Positions 27,301-35,700 of a stretch of DNA of 64,000 nucleotides are shown here, in pieces. The DNA comes from an uncultured Bacteroidota bacterium (GTDB lineage Bacteria; Bacteroidota; Bacteroidia; B-17B0; Aurantibacillaceae): positions 62,001-126,000 of the forward strand of contig CALMVZ010000004.1 in the NCBI GenBank assembly GCA_937873155.1. The letters are read 5' to 3'. How positions within the stretch are numbered: position 1 is the stretch's first letter; each line of letters opens with the position of its first letter. The position numbers and the translations under genes were made by a program. Under the pieces are notes generated by a model. The model had not been told where the DNA came from. It saw only the letters and a list, made by a program, of their open reading frames with translations, and searched no databases.

Positions 27301-28745
27301 TTGACGACGGATTGGACGGTGGCCGTACAACCGACCGTGTTTGTTATCGTCTGCATTATCGTATACGTACCCGCGACCGGAAATGTGACGGGACTCGTCG
27401 GACTAGTAGTGGTAAAACTGGCCGGAGCACTAGGTCCTGTAAAGGAGTACGTTTGCGTGGACGGTGAAGCCGATCCGGTGTTCGTTATTGTAAAACTATT
27501 ACAACTGTTCGCTGTAGTAAAACCGGTAACAGGAGGTGTTCCGAATGATAATGTAACGATACGTACAATTGGAGTACAAGAACCCGGAGGATTCATGGTT
27601 AATGTATAGTTACCACCGACTGTTGTGGTGAATGTTTGATTTGGATTGTTCGTTACACCACTACCGGCTGGTCCGTTCCAGGTATAAGGCTGAAGTCCGG
27701 GAGGAGCAGAAACAGTTGCAGTTCCTGCGGAACATGCAGTAACAGTTACGTTAGAAGTTGAACCTACAGGGAAAGCAGTATTATTTACGTTAATTGTCAT
27801 TGGGGAACACAACATATCAACGAATGCCATTCCGGGATGCGCCCAACCTGAACAGTCACCAACAGTGATCTGGATAGTTACACAAGAACCTAAGTACGGA
27901 GTTAAGTCAACTGAATACATTTGCCATGCAGTGGTCCATGAAATACCTGATGAGTTGGTTGTCCAGCCTGCAGGAACCGTTGAAGCACATGATGCACCAG
28001 GAGCATTTAAACTTAAACTCGGACAAGCCAAAGGCTGATTCGAGCAGTTTAACATTGTTAATTTTAAATAAGGTTGATCGCAACAAACATGGCCGGAACC
28101 ATCCATTTGGGCCATGTAACATAATTGGAATAATGCATTTGTAGAAGTAACGGGGAATGTCTGCTCGATACGCACTACCTCACCTTGATTGGTAACGAAA
28201 TCATTCATCTGTAAAATTTTGGTTCCTCCTAATGGTGAGTTAGGGATAGTTCCAATCAACAAACCACTGACGTATGGTGTAGTACGTACCCAAGCATCTA
28301 AACCGCCTGCAGTTGGGCAACAACCACCCATCGTACAAGAGCTGGTATTAGAACCTTCAGAAATTGTCCAACCTGCAAGAGTAGGGCCAACCAACCCAAC
28401 CGGCGAAGCTTCAAAACCTTCATTCACGCAAGGTGCAGCATTGATAGTTGGCATGGGACCTTTTGCGTTATCCATCGATGGAGGCAAGCTATATTTATAT
28501 TTTTTATTGATGAAATTCCGCTTTGCACGGTACATGTAAACTTTGTATTCTATACCGAAGAACCCGCCCTTAAGCGCAGCGTTGCTGTTCCCTACTTCGT
28601 TGAACCCGCTTAATGAATCCGCAGGAAAAACATAGTTCAGATACTTTAGGGTTACAGCTTGTTTTTCTGATTGTGAAAATAAATTTTGATTGCAGAATAA
28701 AACACAAACAAAAATTAATGCCGAGATGTTGAATATTTTTTTCAT
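24393..28745 (-). CDS. Giant T9SS type B surface protein A (type 1 head)
   Basis: I chose the ATG at 28745 (MKKIFNISALIFVCVL), a clean signal peptide; an upstream ATG at 28787 would bury it. The protein has about 1450 residues. Residues 20-320 form the type 1 head, with paired-Cys motifs (SCTMGGCCPTAGG, GHVCCDQPY) and a GFFGIEYKVYMYRAKR segment. Then come about eight Ig-like repeats of about 75 residues built on YxWxGPxxFxSxxQNPxI and GxYTVxVTxxxGC, then two PKD-like domains and finally CHU_C (FGIYVPNAFTPNND to HVTLIR), the gliding-motility-type T9SS type B signal. The product should be a filamentous adhesin secreted to the surface. Its last 880 or so bases, apart from the extreme end, are identical to those of gene B. 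Confidence 0.93.
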   Translation of the reverse strand: MKKIFNISALIFVCVLFCNQNLFSQSEKQAVTLKYLNYVFPADSLSGFNEVGNSNAALKGGFFGIEYKVYMYRAKRNFINKKYKYSLPPSMDNAKGPMPTINAAPCVNEGFEASPVGLVGPTLAGWTISEGSNTSSCTMGGCCPTAGGLDAWVRTTPYVSGLLIGTIPNSPLGGTKILQMNDFVTNQGEVVRIEQTFPVTSTNALFQLCYMAQMDGSGHVCCDQPYLKLTMLNCSNQPLACPSLSLNAPGASCASTVPAGWTTNSSGISWTTAWQMYSVDLTPYLGSCVTIQITVGDCSGWAHPGMAFVDMLCSPMTINVNNTAFPVGSTSNVTVTACSAGTATVSAPPGLQPYTWNGPAGSGVTNNPNQTFTTTVGGNYTLTMNPPGSCTPIVRIVTLSFGTPPVTGFTTANSCNSFTITNTGSASPSTQTYSFTGPSAPASFTTTSPTSPVTFPVAGTYTIMQTITNTVGCTATVQSVVNVPAGPNPAFTTPTWTQCLTGNSFVFTATQAAGTHTYNFNPTVGAPAAGTTNPYGPVSFTQPGTYTVTHILTNAGCTAQTTSVLVINPQPTVTAGNNSPICVGGNVIFNSTPGGGTYSWTGPNSFASAVQNPTITGITMAGAGIYSVTVNLSGCVGSATTQVTISTPTAAASNTGPYCAGQTIQLNGTTAGTYTWTGPSAYTGSGQNPTIPNSTPAMSGTYSFTVDLGGCFASGSTNVTVNALPLPNANSNSPICEGQTLNFTGSAHTTYTWTGPNSFSSNAQSPSIPTASTNATGTYTFIVVDGNNCTNSVTTVVVVNANPPLTVNSPTVCLNQTINLTATAGGATYAWTGPGGFTSAAQNPNIPNATLAMNGAYTVLLTTAAGCTNTAVSSVSVYPLPTPAITSNTPCVGGQLSLNGSGGATYQWTGPGSFSDTNQNPSINPVTMAANGTYTLIASAGTCSASITAVIVVNPLPNPNIVTNSPICIGKDINLAATGGTAYAWAGPNSFLSANQTETITAATPVNAGTYTVVVTDANGCINFTTANVVVNNQPVVSATGTTVCQNSNAQLTSSGGVVYSWVGPLGFTSNAQNPVVFNAGPASAGQYTVFITDANTCTNTAVANIGINPAPIPTVNVNSPICLNDVMNLTAGGGITYSWSGPNGFFSSVQSPTVLASSTSVSGIYQVTVTDANTCSASTTINAVVNPLPVPQITSGPNVGCAPLCVTYTVQSIPTASTAYWTFGNGESANGVLNSIACYNAPGIYTINATVVDVNGCMASATWTAEVYPKPTADFNHAPIKPIINIDGDVVFTDASWGAPIVSWNWYFMNTAQYTSVEQNPTFLYTEPGNYVVALVVKSDKGCSDTLLRPLVVGEDFGIYVPNAFTPNNDEWNNVFQPKGFGIVKYELHIFDRWGEKVFHTKEFTEGWDGTFQGRGTKICKEDVYVWLITCTDVFGKSHELKGHVTLIR

Positions 28746-28763
28746 TAGTAATATAGCTTGCTG

Positions 28764-28828
28764 TAAATATAAAAATCCGAAGGGCATTTCCTAGCACCAT
28801 TCACACATTTGTACGGCTACTTCACTAA
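28764..28828 (-). promoter_or_regulatory. Upstream region of adhesin A: -7-like box and two TTCAC boxes
   Basis: In + strand notation the boxes are TAAATATA (28764-28771, TANNTTTA on the - strand), ATTCACACA (28799-28807) and TTCACTAAAT (28821-28830). The first TTCAC lies 28 bases from the -7-like box, and the two TTCAC boxes are 21 bases apart. The same arrangement recurs before four other units. Confidence 0.6.
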
Positions 28829-28867
28829 ATGGTGAAAAAAGCATTGACAAAATAATGACAATTGCAG

Positions 28868-28875
28868 CCCCCCCC
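28868..28875. repeat. Homopolymer C8 tract between adhesins
   Basis: Eight consecutive C on the + strand (G8 in the sense of the adhesin genes) lie about 125 bases upstream of adhesin A's start and just past adhesin B's terminator. It is unusual in this AT-rich DNA. Confidence 0.6.
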
Positions 28876-28883
28876 GGATTTTT

Positions 28884-28919
28884 AAAAAACAACCAAAAAT
28901 TCATCATTTTTGGTTGTTT
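28884..28919 (-). terminator. Terminator after giant adhesin B
   Basis: A perfect 13-bp stem (28887-28899 with 28907-28919) surrounds a 7-base loop and is followed on the - strand by a run of T at 28884-28889. Confidence 0.85.
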
Positions 28920-28955
28920 AAAGCGAGTTTTGAGGGATTATTTGTTAAAAAATAG

Positions 28956-31900
28956 CTATCTGATCAAAGTTACGTGTCCTTTGAGTTCATGTGACTTGCC
29001 GAATACATCCGTGCAGGTGATCAGCCATGTATACACATCTTCCTTGCAAATCTTTGTACCCCTGCCCTGGAATGTGCCGTCCCAGCCTTCAGTGAATTCT
29101 TTGGTATGGAATACTTTCTCACCCCAACGGTCGAAGATATGTAATTCATATTTCACGATCCCGAACCCTTTTGGCTGGAAGACGTTATTCCATTCATCAT
29201 TGTTTGGTGTAAACGCATTCGGTACATAAATTCCGAAATCTTCACCTACAACTAAAGGACGTAATAGAGTATCGCTACAGCCTTTATCGCTTTTTACAAC
29301 AAGCGCTACAACATAATTACCCGGTTCAGTATATAAGAATGTTGGATTTTGTTCTACAGACGTGTATTGTGCTGTATTCATGAAATACCAGTTCCATGAA
29401 ACGATCGGTGCACCCCATGATGCATCCGTGAATACAACATCACCATCGATATTAATGATCGGTTTAATTGGCGCATGATTGAAATCTGCAGTAGGTTTCG
29501 GATAAACTTCTGCTGTCCATGTCGCTGAAGCCATACAGCCGTTAACGTCAACTACAGTTGCATTAATAGTATAGATTCCCGGAGCATTATAACATGCAAT
29601 GGAATTCAATACTCCATTCGCAGATTCACCGTTACCAAATGTCCAATACGCAGTTGAAGCTGTTGGAATACTTTGAACAGTATATGTAACACATAAAGGA
29701 GCACAACCTACATTTGGTCCGGATGTGATCTGAGGTACAGGTAATGGATTTACAACCGCATTAATAGTTGTTGAAGCAGAACAAGTGTTAGCATCAGTAA
29801 CTGTTACCTGGTAGATACCGCTTACAGAAGTTGAACTTGCTAATACAGTCGGACTTTGTACAGAAGAGAAGAATCCGTTCGGGCCACTCCAGGAATAAGT
29901 AATACCGCCTCCGGCAGTTAAATTCATTACATCATTCAAACAGATCGGGCTGTTAGAATTTATGGTTGGAACCGGTGCAGGATTGATGATCACGTTAGCT
30001 ACCGCAGTGTTTGAACAGCCTGCTGCGGTCGTTAATGTAACGGAGTATGCACCGCTCATTCCTAAGTTTGAGTTTGGAATAATAGGATTTTGGGCCGAAG
30101 AAGTAAAGCCCAACGGACCAACCCAGGCATAAGTAGCACCACCTGCAGTGGCAGTTAAATTAATAGTTGAATTTTCGCATAGAGTAGGGTTGTTGACTAG
30201 AAGTTGTGGATTCGGACTAATAACTACAACAGTTGTAACAGAGTTTGTACAATTATTACCATCTATCACTGTCAGCGTATATGTACCTTGTGCATTAGAT
30301 TGCGCGATTGGAATTGTTGGATTTTGTAAATTACTTTGGAAACTGTTTGGCCCGTTCCATGTATAAGTTGCAGCAGCGCTTCCGGTTAAGTTTAATGGAT
30401 TACCGGCACAGAAAGGACTATTGCTGTTAGCAACAGGTGTTGGTAAAGGATTTACTGTAACGTTAGTTGAACCGTTAGCAAAACAACCTCCGAGATCAAC
30501 AGTGAAATTATAAGTACCGCTCATTGCAGGTGCAGAATTTGGAATAGCAGGGTTTTGTCCGCTGCCATTATAAGCCGGTGGACCTGTCCATGTATAGGTA
30601 CCAGGTGCAGAACCGTTCAATTGAATAGTTTGTCCTGCACAATATGGTCCTGTGTTATTAGCCGCAGCTGTTGGTGTGGAAATAACTACTGTTGTAGTAG
30701 CAACACCTGTACAACCCAGAACAGTCACATTGATTGTATAAACTCCGGCTGCTGCAGTTGTAGCGCCGGTAAGAGTTGGGTTTTGAACCGCAGAAGCAAA
30801 ACTGTTTGGACCGGTCCACGAATAAGTTCCTCCGCCGGGTGTACATGAAAATGCAACGTTACCTCCTGTACAAACAGGGCTGGTGTTGTTTGCGGTTACA
30901 ACAGGATCAGGATTAATTACAATGAGTGAATTCGTTGTAGCAGTACACCCTGCATTGGTAAGAATGTGTGTAATGGTATAAGTACCCGGTGCAGTAAAGC
31001 TTACCGGTCCGTAAGGATTAGCATTGCTTGACGCAGGGGCGCCGACCGTTGGATTAAAATTATAAGTATGTGTACCTGCAGCTTGTGTAGCTGTGAAAAC
31101 AAAACTGTTTCCTGTTAAACATTGTGTCCATGTTGGTGTTGTAAGAGCAGGATTTGGTCCTGCAGGAACGTTCACAACCGCTTGGACAGAGGCTGTACAT
31201 CCGACCGTATTAGTTATAGTTTGCGTTATAGTAAATGTACCTGCTGCGGGGAATGTTATTGAACTTGTTGCATTGGTAGTAGTGAAAGACGGAGGCGCAC
31301 CCGGACCTGTGAACGAATACGTTTGTGAGGATGGAGATGCAGATCCTGTATTAGTGATCGTATAGCTGTTACAGCTATTCACAGTAGTAAAACCTGCAAC
31401 CGGTGCGGCAGCGAAAGATAAATTAACGATACGCACAATTGGAGTACAAGAGCCAGGAGGATTCATGGTTAATGTATAGTTACCGGCCATTGTAGTTGTA
31501 AATGTTTGATTTGGATTATTTGTTACACCGCTGCCCGGAGGACCGTTCCATGTGTAAGGGCTTAATCCCGGAGGTGCAGAAACTGTAGCGGTTCCCAATG
31601 AACAAGCAGATACACTTACTGTTGCTGCTGTTCCAACAGGGAACGGAATGTTATTTACATTGATGGTCATTGGTGAACATAAGCAATCAACAAATGCCAT
31701 GCCGTGGTGACCCCATCCTGTGCAATCACTCGCAGTAATTTGAATTGTAACGCAAGAACCTAAATAAGGAGTTAAATCCAGAGAATACATTTGCCATGCG
31801 GTGGTCCATGAGATACCTGAAGAGTTGGTTGTCCAACCTGCAGGAACTGAAGAAGCACATGATGCACCCGGTGCGTTAACGCTAAGGCTTGGACAAGCTA

Positions 31901-32615
31901 AAGGAACGTTCGTACAATTCAGCATTGTAACCTTAAGATATGGTTGATCACAACATGCGTGGCCGGAACCATCCATTTGCGCCATGTAAGCTAATTGAAA
32001 TAACGCGTTAGTAGATGTAACAGGGAATGTTTGCTCGATACGTACACACTCACCAATGTTGATCACGAAGTCATTCATTTGTAAAATTTTTGTTCCACCT
32101 AATGGTGAAGCAGGGATCGTTCCTATCAATTGACCAGTTACGTAAGGCGTATTTCGGATGTAGGCATCTAATCCGCCGGCTGTAGGGCAACATCCGCCCA
32201 TTGTACATGAACTGGTGTTCTGTCCCTGGGAAATTATCCAACCCGAAAGCGTAGCGCCAACTTGTCCTAAAGGTGAAGCTTCAAAATCTTCATTCACACA
32301 AGGTGCAGCATTGATAACAGGTGTAGATCCTTTAAAAGAATCCATTGAAGGAGGGGGACTGTAATGATATTTTTTATTGATGTAATTACGTTTTGCACGG
32401 TACATGTATATTTTATATTCTATACCGAAGAAGCCGCCGCTCAAAGCAGCATTACTATTACCAACTTCGTTGAATCCGCTTAATGAATCCGCAGGAAAAA
32501 CGTAGCTGAGGTATTTCAATCGGGTAGATTGTTTGTCGGTTTGTGAATATAAATCCTGGTTGCAAAATAGCAAGTAAACGAGGATCAAAACCGAAATATT
32601 AAATATCTTTTTCAT
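28956..32615 (-). CDS. Giant T9SS type B surface protein B (type 1 head)
   Basis: The protein has 1219 residues and is a close paralogue of A. It has a signal peptide (MKKIFNISVLILVYLLF), the same type 1 head (SCTMGGCCPTAGG, GHACCDQPY) and the same GPPGSGVTNNPNQT link domain. It has fewer Ig-like repeats (about five against eight), then identical PKD domains and a nearly identical CHU_C domain. The difference in length is whole repeat units, as expected from recombination between repeats. The gene has its own terminator and its own copy of the shared upstream motif, so A and B are probably separate transcripts. It is presumably anchored to or released from the outer membrane via T9SS. Confidence 0.93.
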   Translation of the reverse strand: MKKIFNISVLILVYLLFCNQDLYSQTDKQSTRLKYLSYVFPADSLSGFNEVGNSNAALSGGFFGIEYKIYMYRAKRNYINKKYHYSPPPSMDSFKGSTPVINAAPCVNEDFEASPLGQVGATLSGWIISQGQNTSSCTMGGCCPTAGGLDAYIRNTPYVTGQLIGTIPASPLGGTKILQMNDFVINIGECVRIEQTFPVTSTNALFQLAYMAQMDGSGHACCDQPYLKVTMLNCTNVPLACPSLSVNAPGASCASSVPAGWTTNSSGISWTTAWQMYSLDLTPYLGSCVTIQITASDCTGWGHHGMAFVDCLCSPMTINVNNIPFPVGTAATVSVSACSLGTATVSAPPGLSPYTWNGPPGSGVTNNPNQTFTTTMAGNYTLTMNPPGSCTPIVRIVNLSFAAAPVAGFTTVNSCNSYTITNTGSASPSSQTYSFTGPGAPPSFTTTNATSSITFPAAGTFTITQTITNTVGCTASVQAVVNVPAGPNPALTTPTWTQCLTGNSFVFTATQAAGTHTYNFNPTVGAPASSNANPYGPVSFTAPGTYTITHILTNAGCTATTNSLIVINPDPVVTANNTSPVCTGGNVAFSCTPGGGTYSWTGPNSFASAVQNPTLTGATTAAAGVYTINVTVLGCTGVATTTVVISTPTAAANNTGPYCAGQTIQLNGSAPGTYTWTGPPAYNGSGQNPAIPNSAPAMSGTYNFTVDLGGCFANGSTNVTVNPLPTPVANSNSPFCAGNPLNLTGSAAATYTWNGPNSFQSNLQNPTIPIAQSNAQGTYTLTVIDGNNCTNSVTTVVVISPNPQLLVNNPTLCENSTINLTATAGGATYAWVGPLGFTSSAQNPIIPNSNLGMSGAYSVTLTTAAGCSNTAVANVIINPAPVPTINSNSPICLNDVMNLTAGGGITYSWSGPNGFFSSVQSPTVLASSTSVSGIYQVTVTDANTCSASTTINAVVNPLPVPQITSGPNVGCAPLCVTYTVQSIPTASTAYWTFGNGESANGVLNSIACYNAPGIYTINATVVDVNGCMASATWTAEVYPKPTADFNHAPIKPIINIDGDVVFTDASWGAPIVSWNWYFMNTAQYTSVEQNPTFLYTEPGNYVVALVVKSDKGCSDTLLRPLVVGEDFGIYVPNAFTPNNDEWNNVFQPKGFGIVKYELHIFDRWGEKVFHTKEFTEGWDGTFQGRGTKICKEDVYTWLITCTDVFGKSHELKGHVTLIR

Positions 32616-32631
32616 TGTAATATAGCTTAAT

Positions 32632-32675
32632 CAAATTTAGAAAAATCGGGCACATTTCCTAGCAGTATTCACTCA
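32632..32675 (-). promoter_or_regulatory. Upstream region of adhesin B: -7 box and TTCACTCA box
   Basis: CAAATTTA (32632-32639; TAAATTTG on the - strand) is an exact -7 consensus 17 bases upstream of the ATG. ATTCACTCA (32667-32675) starts 28 bases beyond it. A degenerate second box (GCCAATAAT) is at 32689, the 21-base position. Confidence 0.65.
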
Positions 32676-32736
32676 TTTTAAAGGGGTTGCCAATAATTTT
32701 TCACAATGGAGAAGACGGTCTAAATCGATAAAACGC

Positions 32737-32762
32737 AAAAAAGCCACCCGGAGGTGGCTTTT
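32737..32762 (-). terminator. Terminator after giant adhesin C
   Basis: AAAAGCCACC (32739-32748) and GGTGGCTTTT (32753-32762) form a perfect 10-bp stem with a CGGA tetraloop, with T-run on the - strand side. Confidence 0.93.
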
Positions 32763-32782
32763 AAAATATTCATGATACTAAA

Positions 32783-35700
32783 TTATTTCATTAGAACTAC
32801 GTGGCCTTTCAGTTCATGAGATTTGCCGAATACGTTGGTTAAATTGATCAACCAGGTATAAGTTCCCTCTTCTATGATCTTATTGCTACGGCCCTGGAAT
32901 GTACCATCCCAGCCTTCTTCAAATACGTTGGTTTGGAATACTTTTTCACCCCAACGGTCGAAGATACTTATTTCATATTTCACGATACCAAATCCTTTTG
33001 GCTGGAATACATCGTTCAATCCGTCAGCGTTAGGAGTGAAAGCATTCGGAACATAAATTCCGTAATCTTCACCAACAACCAATGGTCTAACAAGAGTATC
33101 CGAACAACCTTTATCACTCTTAACTACTAAAGCTACAGCGTAAGTTCCAGGGTCAGTATACATGAAAGTTGGATTTTGTAATACTGAAGTGTATTGTGCA
33201 GTATTCATAAAGTACCAGTTCCAGCTCACGATATTAGCGTTCCATGAAGCATCAGTGAATACAACTTCACCATCAATATTAATGATAGGTTTGATAGGTG
33301 CGTGGTTGAAATCAGCAACAGGAATAGGATATACTTCAACAGTATTTGTATTGCTTCCTGTACATCCGTTCGCATCGGTTGCAGTTACACCTACAGTATA
33401 AATTCCCGGTGTAGTATAACAACGTTCTGAAACAGTCTGTCCATTCACATAAGAACCATCTCCCATTACCCAATTCGCGTTAACGATGCCTGTGCCTGAA
33501 ACTGTGAATGTAGCACAAACAGGAGAACAACCTTTATTGTTAGCTGAAATTATTGCAGCAGTTGGTAATGCATTTACAATAGCATTAACCTGTGTTGTAG
33601 CGCTACATCCGTTAGGACCGGATGCAGTTAAGTTATATGTACCTCCGAAAGAAGTTGAAGTAGCAAGAACGCTGAATGTTGGTCCTGAACCAAAAGTTCC
33701 ATTAGGGCCGCTCCATAAATAGTTAACACCACCTGTAGCGGAGAAGCTTAAAGCATATCCGACACAAACAGGACCCATAACACTCGCTACCGGAGTAGGG
33801 ATCGGATCAACAGTTGCGGTTGTAACCGCTGTGTTTGTACAACCTTGAGCACTTGTTACAAAAACAGTGTACATGCCATTCATCGACATTGTTGCGCCGG
33901 GGATATTTGGATTTTGTACAGAAGATGTAAATCCACCCGGACCAGTCCAAGAATACGTAGCGCCCCCGCTTGAATTTAAAATGATAGTGCCATTCTCACA
34001 AACAGAAGCTGTGCTTGCGCTTACAATTGGAGTAGGGTTAACTGTAACGTTAGTGTTATTAGTATTCACACAACCGTTCATATCAGTTACTGTAACAACA
34101 TAAGAACCGCTATTACCAACTACTGCACCGGGTAAAGTTGGATTCTGTGTATTCGAATTGAAACCAGTTGCACTCCACGTATAAGAAACAAAAGAACCAA
34201 CGTTCAATTGAATTGTTTGGCCGGGACAATACGGTCCTGTATTAGTTGGGTTAACAACAGGAAGTGGGTTTACAGTCACAGAGGTTGTTGCGAATGAAAG
34301 GCAACCACCATTCGAAGTAGTAACACTATAAGTTCCCGACATAGCAGACGTAGAAGCGCCAATTGTCGGATTTTGTACGTTAGAACTAAAGCCGGGACCT
34401 GTCCATGTATAAGATGTACCTGCCGGTGTATTTAATTGAATTGTTGCACCTGCACAATAAGGCCCGGTGTTTCCTGCAGTTGTTGTTGGAGTGGTAACCG
34501 TCACACCAATAGTTCCTGTATTCTTACAACCGAATGTATTAGTGACTGTAACCGTGTAAACACCTGCCATGGCTGTGGTGGCACCGACTATTGTCGGATT
34601 CTGCAGCAAAGACGTAAAGCTGTTAGGCCCGACCCACGAATAGGTTCCGCCTCCCGTTGTGGAAAGAGTAATGTTATTACCCAAACAGACCGGACTATTA
34701 CTTCCCATTATAGGATTTGGTAATGGATTAATGACAACTGTTGTTGACTTAACGCTTGTACAAGCACCGACGCCGGCTGTAACAGTGTAAACACCTGCTA
34801 GTGTTGTGCTTGAAGCTGTAAGAGTTGGATTTTGAATTGTAGAGCTAAATCCTCCGGGACCAGACCATGTATAAGTAGCACTTCCACCTGCGTTAGCGTT
34901 TAACTGTATAGTTGCACCAACACAATATGGCCCTGTATTTGAAACTGTAGTTGAGGCTGCACTTACTATAACAACACTAGTTGTATAGATCTGAACAGGG
35001 CATCCTGTGTAACCTACATAGAATGAATATGTACCCGCACTTGCTGTTGTTGTTACAGCAATTGTTGGAGAACCTACCATATAACCACCGTAATAATAAG
35101 GGGTATTTTTCATCCAATACCAATACGAAGCACCGCCCGGAATTGAAGCGCTGAATGAAAGAGGAGACCCCAAACAAACAGGGCCTGAGTTAGAAATTGT
35201 TGCAGATGGTGTTACTCCCATAACTAAGTTAACGGTCTTGGTAGTGATACAACCGAAGTTGTTTACCGTTAAAGTATACACACCGTTATTTACAGTTTGC
35301 CAATTAGTAACTGTTGCATTTAATCCAACGCCTGTCCAGCTATTCGGACCTGCCCATGTTAACGTACCAGGACCACCGGCACCTGATAAAGAACCTGTAG
35401 CACCGGCACATGGAGGCGCAGCTGCTGAAAGAATAGAAGCGGTTGGTGCAGCCATAATAGCTACTACCGATTGGGTTGAAGACACACACCCGCCGGAGTT
35501 GATCGTGTGTGTTACAGTAAAGTTACCCGTTGCACTAAAACTAACCGGTCCGTATGGATTTGTTAAGCCGGTAGCAGGGGCGCCGGCCGTTGGGTTGAAT
35601 GCAAATGTATGTGAACCTGCTGCAGTTGTAGCATTGAAAGTAAATGCGTTTCCGGCTAAACATTGTGTCCATGACGGAGCTGCTGTAAATGCAGGGCTCG

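Noticed and set aside
28956-32615. A and B as a single assembly duplication
   Set aside because: Heads, repeat numbers, terminators and flanking DNA differ throughout; only the 881-bp tract is identical.
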